A stretch of 64,000 nt of DNA from Lachnospiraceae bacterium MA2020 (GTDB taxonomy: Bacteria > Bacillota > Clostridia > Lachnospirales > Lachnospiraceae): the NCBI GenBank assembly GCA_000746015.1, contig JQKK01000008.1:62001-126000 (forward strand), given 5' to 3'. The position numbers and the translations under genes were made by a program. Below, piece by piece: positions 1-7,869 of this stretch. Positions within the stretch are counted from its first letter, which is position 1. Each line of letters begins with the position of its first letter. The notes under the pieces are model-generated. The model ran no database searches. It worked only from the letters and a program-made list of their open reading frames with translations, and was not told the origin of the DNA.

Positions 1-1136
1 GTAGGATCTGCAGCACCTGTAACACGCATTGCCTGATATACATAAGCTCTTCCTGAAAGCGGATCTCTGATAGCACCGCCAAGACATGTAGCAGCACCAC
101 CAAAAGGCTCTATCTCTGTAGGATGGTTGTGTGTCTCATTTTTGAACATCACAAGCCAGTTTTCCTTTATAACATTGCCCTTCTCGTCCTTTACCTCGAT
201 AGGTACTACGATAGAGCATGCATTTATTTCATCTGATTTCTCAAGGTCATTGAGCTTTCCGGACTTTTTAAGTGACTTCATACCCATGAGAGCAACGTCC
301 ATAAGGCTTACGAACTTATCTCCGCCCTTCTCACTTACTCTGTCACCATAAACCTCATCTCTTGCAGAAAGATATCCCTTCCATGCTTCTTCGATAGGCT
401 TTTTGTAAAAACCATCGCTAAACTTAACATCTGTAAGCTCTGTAAGGAAAGTAGTATGACGGCAATGATCTGACCAGTATGTATCAAGTACACGGATCTC
501 TGTCATAGAAGGATCGCGCTTCTCTTCAGTTTTAAAATACTTCTGGATATGTTTGAAATCTTTGAATGTCATAGCTAACCCAAGAGAGCTGTAGAGCTTT
601 TTAAGGGCTGCTTCGCTAAGACTGATAAATCCATCAAAATATGTGATATCAGCCGGCTCTTCATAATTTGTTACAAGAGTTGACGGTTTTTCCAAACCAA
701 TAAGACGTGAATCAACAGGATTCACAACGTAAGACTTGATAGCTTCAATTTCCTTTTTTGTTAATCTTCCGGAAAGACAGTAAACTTCCGCAGTGTGAAT
801 GATAGGCTCTTCACTGTCACGCAAAAACCTTATACACTGCTCAGCAGAATCTGCTCTTTGGTCGAATTGTCCCGGCAAAAACTCCACAGAGAAAACAACA
901 TCGTCTGCTTCTCTCTCAAAGTCTTCCTCATACAAAACATCTACCGGCGGCTCCGAGAAAACACTTTTTTCGGCTTTCTTGAAAATATCATCGCTGATAT
1001 TCTCAACATCATAGCGGATAAGATGCCTCACCTTAATGTCGCCTTTGACACCGATATAGTTTTTGATCTCGTCTGCAAGCTCTGCAGCTTTCGTAGCGAA
1101 CGGTGCCTTTTTCTCAACATAGATACGTCTGACCAT
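1..1136 (-). CDS. purL: Phosphoribosylformylglycinamidine synthase, N-terminal part (cut by window edge)
   Basis: This is the ATP- and glutamine-dependent enzyme converting FGAR to FGAM in purine synthesis. About 378 N-terminal codons are visible; the gene runs off the left edge. The start ATG at 1136 follows a strong AAAGAGGAG ribosome site. Visible motifs are YWSDHCRHTTF and ETHNHPTEIEPFGGAAT, which carry conserved histidines and the nucleotide loop of this family. The N-terminal PurS-like domain precedes them, which points to the large single-chain form seen in Clostridia rather than the PurS/PurQ/PurL complex. It lies 22 bases behind a small uncharacterised gene and is probably co-transcribed with it. 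The other purine genes of the window (purE, M, N, D) are 14-18 kb away. Confidence 0.93.
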   Translation of the reverse strand, partial: MVRRIYVEKKAPFATKAAELADEIKNYIGVKGDIKVRHLIRYDVENISDDIFKKAEKSVFSEPPVDVLYEEDFEREADDVVFSVEFLPGQFDQRADSAEQCIRFLRDSEEPIIHTAEVYCLSGRLTKKEIEAIKSYVVNPVDSRLIGLEKPSTLVTNYEEPADITYFDGFISLSEAALKKLYSSLGLAMTFKDFKHIQKYFKTEEKRDPSMTEIRVLDTYWSDHCRHTTFLTELTDVKFSDGFYKKPIEEAWKGYLSARDEVYGDRVSEKGGDKFVSLMDVALMGMKSLKKSGKLNDLEKSDEINACSIVVPIEVKDEKGNVIKENWLVMFKNETHNHPTEIEPFGGAATCLGGAIRDPLSGRAYVYQAMRVTGAADP

Positions 1137-1158
1137 TTTGCAAATTCTCCTCTTTGAA

Positions 1159-1614
1159 TCATATAGTGGTTCTGTAGAAATCCATTAGGCCTTTTAATTT
1201 TTCCAGCGTCATGAGATAAATCCTTTCCTCAGCGCCTTCTGACCAGCGACTCGCGATCCTCTGTCCTTCAAGGACATACCTGCTGAGTATGCCCCTGAGG
1301 ATACCTATATCACGGATTGTAGCCATCTCAATCAAGCGTCGCTCATCGTCATGTGTGCGGATACGATTTCTGGTATAGACATACGGATAATTTCTATCCA
1401 TAAGCTTTGTCCCTGCGGCTCTTTTAACAAACGTTAAAAGCATGCTGTCAAAAACCGGAAACTTCAATGTAGACTTTCCATATTCACCATCATAGTCTTT
1501 GGCAACATCCTTTCCTCCCTTTGACGTAAAGTAAGGGATGTATGTTGCAAGTGCCAGTACATCATCACCGAACTCATGAATAAAACTGTCGGCAAGTGTA
1601 TTTTCAGATTCCAT
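1159..1614 (-). CDS. Conserved-looking hypothetical protein, 151 aa
   Basis: I do not recognise a family. The protein is soluble, rich in Arg and aromatic residues (for example YPYVYTRNRIRTHDDERR), with no signal peptide or membrane segment. The second half reads as helices containing GILRGILSRYVLEGQR. A GGAGG site lies eight bases before the ATG. It is the first gene behind the promoter at 1652-1678 and stands just ahead of purL, so it is probably the promoter-proximal gene of a two-gene unit. Context alone does not justify a role in purine synthesis. Confidence 0.7.
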   Translation of the reverse strand: MESENTLADSFIHEFGDDVLALATYIPYFTSKGGKDVAKDYDGEYGKSTLKFPVFDSMLLTFVKRAAGTKLMDRNYPYVYTRNRIRTHDDERRLIEMATIRDIGILRGILSRYVLEGQRIASRWSEGAEERIYLMTLEKLKGLMDFYRTTI

Positions 1615-1651
1615 AGATCATTCCTCCATAGGATTATACGCACTGAGAAAC

Positions 1652-1678
1652 AGTATAGCACACTTTAGTGTACTTTCG
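1652..1678 (-). promoter_or_regulatory. Promoter with CACTWWAGTG palindrome ahead of the 151-aa gene and purL
   Basis: On the minus strand an extended -10 (TGC then TATACT, 1657-1652) is preceded by the palindrome CACTAAAGTG (1670-1661), three bases upstream of the -10. The -35 is poor. The amino-acid transporter promoter near 31280 has the same palindrome class at exactly the same distance from its -10. This suggests an operator for a shared regulator; the regulator is unknown. Confidence 0.5.
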
Positions 1679-1688
1679 CACGACTTTT

Positions 1689-3809
1689 TTACATTTTTAT
1701 AAAAGCTACTTCGTTCTGCATCTCTTCAGGCAATTCTTCCTGCACAGAAGTTACCTTTCTCACTATAAGACCAAGAGAGTGTTCCTTGGACTGCTGCTTG
1801 ATATTAAATCTCTCAATAAGTGTCTGATACTGCGGGTTGCTGCCAAGTGCTTCTCTGTACTTTTTACTGAAAGTGCAGTACTTAAATACCATTTCACGTG
1901 CAACTTTATTAAGCTTTGACTGTCCCAAAGCTTCATTTTTTATATAAGCTTCATAATCAGCCACAAATACACCCCTGTAATTATTTCTTGCTTTCTGAAG
2001 AGCGTTCTTTATCTTTTCTCGTGTATCCGGTGATATCTCGTGATTCTTGCGATAGAACTGCAGATAATCACTGTACTCTGAAGTAAGCGAAGGATCTGTA
2101 ACATCATTCCAGTGAACACCCTGGATACGTCTGCACATCTCCCATCTGAACTCACCGCATATCTTTACCATGCTGTCATTTACATCTTCTGTATGGAAGA
2201 TCGACATTACCATTCTTGCGGCAGTCGTCCTCTTTCTTCCCTCTATCTCCTGCCACAGTGAAGCTCTGCTTCCTACATTTGGCAAAAGTATGATAAATGG
2301 CTCAACTTCAACATTATGTACAAACTGATTGATGCCAAGTTCCGGGAAAGAAGCCACTGTTTCTCTGTAAAAGCATGAATAGTCGATATCTCTTACCGCA
2401 TCGATAGCCGCATGCGCCCTTGCCGGAGTTACAAGACATGTCTCAAGTGGTCTAAGAGCCGCTTCTTTAAAGAATATCGGCACAAACGTACTTATTGTTC
2501 CAAAGGTCATCCTGTTAGCAGTTGCGAGCATATTGTTAAGCTCAAAGCTTGTCATGGCCTTTGGATCATTGAGCATAGCATTTTCTTCTTCTTCCGTTAT
2601 ATCGCCATTTCTTCTCTGCTCTTTCAAATAGCCCGGCCAGTCATTATCAAACTCGTTCTTTGATGGCGGATTCTCTTTATTATATATTTTCTTAAGCCAT
2701 TCATAGGCCGAAATAACTTTTTTCTTTGGATCAGCGATCCAGCTCATAGCAAGCTTATAGAGCTGCTCCGTATTCTCTTTTCCAGCCAGATTCTCATCAA
2801 CAAAGCCAAACATAAAGAACATTCTGACTTCCGGTGGGACTGGATTTCCTTCCATACTCTTAAAGAATGCCGACTCATAGACTTCATAAAAGCTCTTGGC
2901 TATGTCACGCCTCAGTCTGCGCATCTCATCAGAAGAATCAAGCCTGTCATCTGCAGCTTTGAACATTTCCACCTGATCTTTAAACGTGGTGGCTGTACCA
3001 GCATCCACTCCGGAATAGCTGAGGATCGTATCTATTGCATTTTCTATCGCAGGCACTTCTCCATTACCGCTGCTGAGCGCATTCTGCCTCTTGATCTCAT
3101 CAGCCTTTGCCTTGATAGAATTTTTAGCCATTGTAAAGTCATGTGTAGATTCCTTGACAAGCTCTATATAAATTGATGACTTTTCAACCTGCTTCTGTAC
3201 ACGGCTTATCATCGATCTGCACATCATTACAGTACCTACACAGAAATTAATGTCTGCACCATAAAAGCCCTGTCTGAGCACAGCATCATTATTGAGAAGC
3301 GCCTTACAGTACTCCGCTTCCCATCCTTTACCTTCAGTTGGCTCAACAGGCTCTTTAAGTCTTGTGATAGACTCAAATAATATTGGCTCTTCACCAACCA
3401 TGGCACAGTTTTTCTGATATTGGAGATAATCACTTTGCATGCTGTCATAGACCTTCTTAGATCTGGCATGACATGCATTCAGGACATCAAAAAAATACTT
3501 TGTAAGCCTTACAGTCGCCACGCTTACTGCTGTTGCAATATTGGGATTGTTTTTGATAGTGTTGACGATATCCGTTTCACTCGAATAATCGTACTGATAT
3601 ATTGCACTGTCTTCCTCTGCAATATAATCATAAAGGTACGTTTCATTAGGATTATGAAACACCCCCAGTATTGTTCCATTTCCTACCGGAATCTTGATTC
3701 CATCGCTGCTTACAAGCATAATCTTCCCCTTGAGGAGGATATCAATTGTAGAAACTTCTTCGCCTGCAGCATGCACTTTTTCACCCTTCTGAACCACAAT
3801 TTTGCCCAT
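1689..3809 (-). CDS. Uncharacterised 706-aa protein with cyclic-nucleotide-binding-like N-terminus
   Basis: The first ~80 residues resemble a cNMP-binding/Crp beta roll: an opening IVVQKGEKVHAAGE strand pattern, then IDILLKGKIMLVSSDG, then a glycine turn GTILGVFHN. The typical phosphate-binding cassette with its Arg is not evident, so ligand binding is doubtful. The remaining ~600 residues are mostly helical and match no family I know. There is no signal peptide, membrane segment or obvious catalytic motif; motif-like stretches include PEVRMFFMFGFVDENL and GEFRWEMCRR. A GAGGG site precedes the ATG and a good promoter lies at 3857-3885. It appears monocistronic. The function is unknown. Confidence 0.75.
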   Translation of the reverse strand: MGKIVVQKGEKVHAAGEEVSTIDILLKGKIMLVSSDGIKIPVGNGTILGVFHNPNETYLYDYIAEEDSAIYQYDYSSETDIVNTIKNNPNIATAVSVATVRLTKYFFDVLNACHARSKKVYDSMQSDYLQYQKNCAMVGEEPILFESITRLKEPVEPTEGKGWEAEYCKALLNNDAVLRQGFYGADINFCVGTVMMCRSMISRVQKQVEKSSIYIELVKESTHDFTMAKNSIKAKADEIKRQNALSSGNGEVPAIENAIDTILSYSGVDAGTATTFKDQVEMFKAADDRLDSSDEMRRLRRDIAKSFYEVYESAFFKSMEGNPVPPEVRMFFMFGFVDENLAGKENTEQLYKLAMSWIADPKKKVISAYEWLKKIYNKENPPSKNEFDNDWPGYLKEQRRNGDITEEEENAMLNDPKAMTSFELNNMLATANRMTFGTISTFVPIFFKEAALRPLETCLVTPARAHAAIDAVRDIDYSCFYRETVASFPELGINQFVHNVEVEPFIILLPNVGSRASLWQEIEGRKRTTAARMVMSIFHTEDVNDSMVKICGEFRWEMCRRIQGVHWNDVTDPSLTSEYSDYLQFYRKNHEISPDTREKIKNALQKARNNYRGVFVADYEAYIKNEALGQSKLNKVAREMVFKYCTFSKKYREALGSNPQYQTLIERFNIKQQSKEHSLGLIVRKVTSVQEELPEEMQNEVAFIKM

Positions 3810-3856
3810 AAGTATACCCTCACATTTTATAGATATTTAAAACTCGCCTTATTACT

Positions 3857-3885
3857 ATAATAGCTTTTTAAAACAAGCGTGACAA
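3857..3885 (-). promoter_or_regulatory. Promoter of the 706-aa gene
   Basis: On the minus strand, TTGTCA (3885-3880) and TATTAT (3862-3857) are separated by 17 bases. This leaves a leader of about 45 bases before the start at 3809. Confidence 0.7.
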
Positions 3886-3920
3886 TATTTTTTATATACA
3901 TTTTTCATGTATACAGCAAA

Positions 3921-3947
3921 GGTGTCTGACTATAATAGTCAGACACC
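3921..3947 (-). terminator. Hairpin downstream of the NhaC-family gene
   Basis: A perfect 13-bp inverted repeat (arms GGTGTCTGACTAT and its complement) around one central base. It lies 24 bases past the antiporter stop codon. The following minus-strand bases are only moderately T-rich (TTTGCTGTAT), so termination is likely but not textbook. Confidence 0.6.
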
Positions 3948-3970
3948 TTCTTTGTATGATATTAACCTGT

Positions 3971-5491
3971 TTATGCTGTTTTTTCCGCTTTTGCAACCAT
4001 TCTCTTAAGTATCTCGATCTCAACGATCACAATAATAAGAGCAACAGCTAAAGTAATTACCCAGTTGTGTGTGATACCGGCTACTATATAGCCAATAATA
4101 CATGCTACAACAGGCACTGATGCATACTGCATCTGAGTTGAAACGTGATTCATGTGATAACACTGTGCACCGGCTGATGACATTATTGTCGTATCAGAGA
4201 TAGGTGAAATATGATCTCCGCATACAGAACCTGCAAGTACTGCTGATACTGAAATGATCATCATCTGAAGCTGATCCGGGCTGCTGAATACTGAAACAAC
4301 GATAGGTACAAGGATAGCAAATGTTCCCCATGATGTTCCTGTTGAAAAAGCAATAAATATAGCAATTACAAACATGATAACAGGAACAAAGGTTGTAACG
4401 AATGCACCACCACCAACAATGGAACTAACATAATCTGTAATTCCAAGGGCTGATGTCATACCCTTTAAGGTCCACGCAAATGTAAGGATAGCGATAGCCG
4501 GGATCATAAGCTTGAAGCCATCTACAAAGCTTGCTGTGTACTCCTTAAAGCTTACAACCTTACGTGGCACATATAATACAAGCATGAATATAAGAGTTAT
4601 AAATGTAGAGAATATAAGGCTTTCTGATGAGCTGCAGTTTGCAAACGCATCCTGAATATTAACTCCGCCATTTACAAAACCTGTATAGATCATAGATCCA
4701 ACTGCGCTGAATATAAGCACAAGTGTAGGAAGAATAAGATCAAGTACGTGACCATGCTCATTTTCTGTGATCTTCTCAGACTCTTCGAAATCACCCGCAT
4801 GGTCTGTGAAAAGATCTCCGGCAGCAGCATTTTTCTCATGCTTACGCATAAGTCCAAACTCAAAACCTGTAATTGACAGGTAGATGACCATGAACAATGT
4901 CAAAAGGGCATAGAGATTGAATGGGATAGTACCGACAAAAAGCTGAAATCCTGTTATAGATGCATCCTCCGGCACATATGAATTAACAGCCGCTGCCCAG
5001 CTTGAGATAGGAGCTATGATACATATAGGTGCTGCTGTTGCATCTATAATATATGCAAGCTTAGCTCTTGAAACTTTATGTCTGTCAGTGATAGGTCTCA
5101 TAACAGAGCCTACTGTAAGACAGTTAAAGTAATCATCAACGAAAATAAGTACTCCAAGAAAAGTTGTTGCGAGAAGAGCTGATCTCCTGCTCTTGATCCT
5201 CTTTGCAGCCCATCTGCCGTAAGCAGCAGAGCCTCCGGATCTTTCCATAAGAATTACGATCATTCCAAGCATGCAAAGGAAGATCAATATCTGCATATCG
5301 ATATTCTCCTGCATAACACTGAAAATAGCTTCAAATGTTCCCCATGGACTAAAATTGGCATACAGAAGTGCTCCTGATAATATGCCTACAAATAAAGAGC
5401 TATATACTTCTTTTGTGATGAAAGCAAGTATAATAGCAATGACTGGCGGCAATAGTGCAAACCAGGTACCGATAAACATTGAACTCTCCAT
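3971..5491 (-). CDS. NhaC-family Na+/H+ antiporter-type transporter
   Basis: A 506-residue integral membrane protein with about a dozen hydrophobic segments. The family patterns FVDDYFNCLTVGSVMRP, ISSWAAAVNSY and CGDHISPISDTTIMSSAGA identify the NhaC group of the ion transporter superfamily. Members exchange Na+ for H+, or carry substrates such as malate/lactate or amino acids coupled to ions, so the substrate is not settled by sequence alone. A charged cytoplasmic loop (about residues 215-245) splits the two halves. The gene has its own promoter (5619-5647), a structured leader of about 120 bases and a downstream hairpin, so it is a single-gene unit. The AAGGAGAG site before the ATG supports the start. 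Confidence 0.88.
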   Translation of the reverse strand: MESSMFIGTWFALLPPVIAIILAFITKEVYSSLFVGILSGALLYANFSPWGTFEAIFSVMQENIDMQILIFLCMLGMIVILMERSGGSAAYGRWAAKRIKSRRSALLATTFLGVLIFVDDYFNCLTVGSVMRPITDRHKVSRAKLAYIIDATAAPICIIAPISSWAAAVNSYVPEDASITGFQLFVGTIPFNLYALLTLFMVIYLSITGFEFGLMRKHEKNAAAGDLFTDHAGDFEESEKITENEHGHVLDLILPTLVLIFSAVGSMIYTGFVNGGVNIQDAFANCSSSESLIFSTFITLIFMLVLYVPRKVVSFKEYTASFVDGFKLMIPAIAILTFAWTLKGMTSALGITDYVSSIVGGGAFVTTFVPVIMFVIAIFIAFSTGTSWGTFAILVPIVVSVFSSPDQLQMMIISVSAVLAGSVCGDHISPISDTTIMSSAGAQCYHMNHVSTQMQYASVPVVACIIGYIVAGITHNWVITLAVALIIVIVEIEILKRMVAKAEKTA

Positions 5492-5612
5492 AATCTTCTC
5501 TCCTTATATATCACTATTTTATTAGCTGACTAAATCCGTACGGGGCCGATCCCGTAATCTCGCTGCTTCGCAACTTCGAACGGTATCAAGCTCCTTAATT
5601 TAAGTTTATCTT
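5492..5612 (-). promoter_or_regulatory. Structured 5' leader of the NhaC-family gene
   Basis: Between the mapped promoter and the antiporter start lies a leader with at least two hairpins: TACGGG/CCCGTA around a six-base loop (5539-5556) and a smaller TTCG/CGAA hairpin (5567-5580). The stretch 5528-5595 is more GC-rich than its AT-rich flanks. A metal or small-molecule riboswitch would fit an ion antiporter, but I could not match it to a known class. Confidence 0.45.
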
Positions 5613-5618
5613 ATCTGA

Positions 5619-5647
5619 ATTATAAACATTTTTTATCAATACTTCAA
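5619..5647 (-). promoter_or_regulatory. Promoter of the NhaC-family gene
   Basis: On the minus strand, TTGAAG (5647-5642), a 17-base spacer and a perfect TATAAT (5624-5619). Transcription would begin near 5612. Confidence 0.75.
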
Positions 5648-5691
5648 CGCTTTTATATGGTAACTTGCTAAAATGCAGCAAAGAATAGTAA

Positions 5692-5736
5692 GAAAAAAGC
5701 TTCAGACATCAGCAACTCTGCTTTATCTGAAGCTTT
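5692..5736 (-). terminator. Rho-independent terminator of tRNA-Trp
   Basis: An 11-bp stem (AAAGCTTCAGA with TCTGAAGCTTT) encloses a 19-base loop and is followed on the minus strand by a T run. It begins directly behind the tRNA 3' end. Confidence 0.8.
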
Positions 5737-5738
5737 AG

Positions 5739-5809
5739 CAGGGGAAGAGGGATTCGAACCCCCGTGAACGGTTTTGGAGACCGTGATACTGCCGCTGTAT
5801 GATTCCCCT
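5739..5809 (-). tRNA. trnW: tRNA-Trp (anticodon CCA)
   Basis: A 71-base tRNA whose acceptor stem pairs AGGGGAA with TTCCCCT. The anticodon arm CGGTCTCCAAAACCG exposes CCA, which reads UGG. The T arm GGGGGTTCGAATCCC is canonical. The discriminator is G and no CCA tail is encoded. It forms a self-contained unit with its own promoter (5854-5882) and terminator (5692-5736). Confidence 0.96.
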
Positions 5810-5853
5810 ATGTGTGGTTTTGTGTTTTGTACTCAATCGTGAACACGAATGTT

Positions 5854-5882
5854 ATAATACCACGTTATAATATTTTTTGCAA
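5854..5882 (-). promoter_or_regulatory. Promoter of tRNA-Trp
   Basis: On the minus strand, TTGCAA (5882-5877), 17 bases, and TATTAT (5859-5854), about 45 bases ahead of the tRNA 5' end. Confidence 0.75.
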
Positions 5883-5889
5883 GTATTTA

Positions 5890-5946
5890 TTTGCAAAAAA
5901 ATAAAAAAAGTATAAAACAGGCAGAGAGATTAAACCCTCTGCCTGT
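5890..5946 (-). terminator. Rho-independent terminator of the HAD-PTS operon
   Basis: A 10-bp stem (ACAGGCAGAG with CTCTGCCTGT, 5917-5946) is followed on the minus strand by long T-rich stretches interrupted by single A residues. It lies 13 bases past the PTS stop codon. Confidence 0.85.
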
Positions 5947-5958
5947 CCATCATGTCTA

Positions 5959-7812
5959 TCAGATGTTCTCACCAAACTTTACATCATCATAGTCATCAGA
6001 ATTTGTCAAAAGAACAACTACTGTCTCAGGATGTCCTGCTGCAGCGATCTTCTTTCTGTCAAACTTAAGAAGCTGCTGTCCTTTCTTAACAACATCGCCT
6101 TCTTTTACAAGTGGCTCAAATCCCTCACCATTCATGGCAACAGTATCAATACCTACATGAATGAGGATCTCCATGTTCTTATCGCCTGTAACGCCTACTG
6201 CATGCTTACTCTCTGCTACCATTGAGATAGTACCATCTACAGGAGCATAGATCACATCACCATCAGGCTCGATACCAACACCAACGCCAAGAGCGCCTGA
6301 TGCAAATGTCTGATCCTTGATCTCTGTATAGTCGATAACCTTACCACCTATAGGCATATCGATTTTGCCTGCTGAGCAGCTGATAACAGCCTTATCAAGA
6401 GCTACAGGAGCTGATGCTGGAACTGCCTGAGCAGGAGCGCCTGCTGTAGCTGCTGCCGGCTCCTCATCCTTATAAATTGTAAATGCAATTGCAAATGCAA
6501 CACCACCAGATATAAGAAGAAGTAATGTGTACTGAAGCGGCTTGTCAATTGTAAGATATCCCGGGATACCTGTAACGCCATAAGCTGTAGCACCGATTCC
6601 TGAGATAGCTCCAAATACAGAACCGATCGCACCACCGATCATACCTGCTACAAATGGCTTCATGAAACGCATATTTACACCAAAGATAGCTGGCTCTGTG
6701 ATACCAAGCGCTGCTGACATTGATGATGGGATAGCAACAGTCTTATTCTTCATGCTTGCTGTCTTGATACCAACTGCAAGACATGCACCAAACTGTGCAA
6801 AGTTAGCAGCTGACGCGATAGGCATCCATGTATTAAGTCCTGTCTCGGCAAGCATGCCTGCCTCGATAACGTTGTACATATGGTGAAGACCCATAACAAC
6901 GGTAACAGGATATACAGCACCCATAACCATAGCTCCAAGAGGGTTGTGAACGATAATACGTGCGCCTGCAAGAACCCATGTCTCAAGCTGAGCAAAGATA
7001 GGTCCGAGGATTGTAAATGTAATAAATGCTGTTGAAAGTACTGTGCAAAGAGGTGTTACGAAAAGATCGATCATCTCAGGCACATGCTTATGCAGCCATT
7101 TTTCTATCTGACACATCAGGAATATTGCTATGATAACCGGTATTACATGTCCCTGATATCCAACCTTTCTTACATGGAAGAAGAAAAGATCCCAATACTC
7201 GATTTCCGCACCTGCAACTGACCATGCATTTACAAGAGATGAATGGATCATGCAAAGACCGATTACACCGCCAAGGAAAATGTTGCCGCCAAATACTCTT
7301 GCTGCAGAAACCGCAACAATAACCGGCAGATAAGCAAATGCCGTATTAGAAACCATATCAAGGAATCCGTACCAGCTTGTATCAGCAAATCCCGGGATTG
7401 CCTTACCTAATGCCTCTACAAGTCCCATCATAAGACCTGATGCAACGATTGCAGGAAGGATAGGTACAAATACATCACCAAGTGCCTTGATAAGTCTTCT
7501 CCATACAGGAGCCTTTGCTGCTGCCGCTGCCTTTACATCATCCTTTGTTGCAGCAGACATACCGGTAACAGAAAGGAACTCGTCATAGACTTTATTAACA
7601 GTACCTGTTCCGATAATGAGCTGGAGCTGTCCCTGGTTTTCAAACATACCCTTAACTCCATCCACATTTTCAAGTGCTGCCTTGTTGACTTTGCTGTTAT
7701 CCTTGATAACAAGTCTGAGTCTTGTAGCGCAATGCGCTGCCTGTGCGATATTGTCACGTCCACCTATGTTGTTGACAATCTCTTCTGCACACTTACGATA
7801 ATCCAGTGCCAT
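5959..7812 (-). CDS. PTS sugar transporter EIIBCA, sucrose/trehalose/beta-glucoside type
   Basis: A 617-residue three-domain phosphotransferase permease that imports and phosphorylates a sugar. EIIB is N-terminal with active Cys28 in HCATRLR. EIIC has about ten membrane segments (about 100-450) including GYQGHVIPVI and the GITEPAIFG signature. EIIA is C-terminal with His552 in ILIHVGIDTV, after an Ala/Pro-rich linker. The domain order and GYQG loop favour the sucrose/trehalose subgroup, but substrate cannot be assigned. The GGAGG site before the ATG is strong. It follows a Cof-type HAD phosphatase gene across a 57-base gap that holds a perfect 9-bp hairpin. No glycosyl-phosphate hydrolase or regulator gene is adjacent, which is unusual for such an operon. 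Confidence 0.93.
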   Translation of the reverse strand: MALDYRKCAEEIVNNIGGRDNIAQAAHCATRLRLVIKDNSKVNKAALENVDGVKGMFENQGQLQLIIGTGTVNKVYDEFLSVTGMSAATKDDVKAAAAAKAPVWRRLIKALGDVFVPILPAIVASGLMMGLVEALGKAIPGFADTSWYGFLDMVSNTAFAYLPVIVAVSAARVFGGNIFLGGVIGLCMIHSSLVNAWSVAGAEIEYWDLFFFHVRKVGYQGHVIPVIIAIFLMCQIEKWLHKHVPEMIDLFVTPLCTVLSTAFITFTILGPIFAQLETWVLAGARIIVHNPLGAMVMGAVYPVTVVMGLHHMYNVIEAGMLAETGLNTWMPIASAANFAQFGACLAVGIKTASMKNKTVAIPSSMSAALGITEPAIFGVNMRFMKPFVAGMIGGAIGSVFGAISGIGATAYGVTGIPGYLTIDKPLQYTLLLLISGGVAFAIAFTIYKDEEPAAATAGAPAQAVPASAPVALDKAVISCSAGKIDMPIGGKVIDYTEIKDQTFASGALGVGVGIEPDGDVIYAPVDGTISMVAESKHAVGVTGDKNMEILIHVGIDTVAMNGEGFEPLVKEGDVVKKGQQLLKFDRKKIAAAGHPETVVVLLTNSDDYDDVKFGENI

Positions 7813-7832
7813 TTTTCTTCCTCCGTTTAAAC

Positions 7833-7854
7833 AAGACTATAGGTGTATAGTCTT
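7833..7854 (-). promoter_or_regulatory. Perfect inverted repeat upstream of the PTS gene
   Basis: Nine-base arms AAGACTATA and TATAGTCTT flank a four-base loop, 13 bases before the PTS ribosome site. It could be an operator for an internal promoter or an RNA hairpin that protects or tunes the PTS part of the message. The evidence is positional only. Confidence 0.5.
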
Positions 7855-7869
7855 AAAATATAAATTGTT

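Noticed and set aside
127-1157. Plus-strand open frames opposite purL
   Set aside because: They are antisense to a well-supported purL frame and have no ribosome site or family motif.
2412-3860. Plus-strand frames of 83 and 146 aa opposite the 706-aa gene
   Set aside because: Low-complexity, Cys/Ile/Phe-rich translations typical of shadow frames; no motif.
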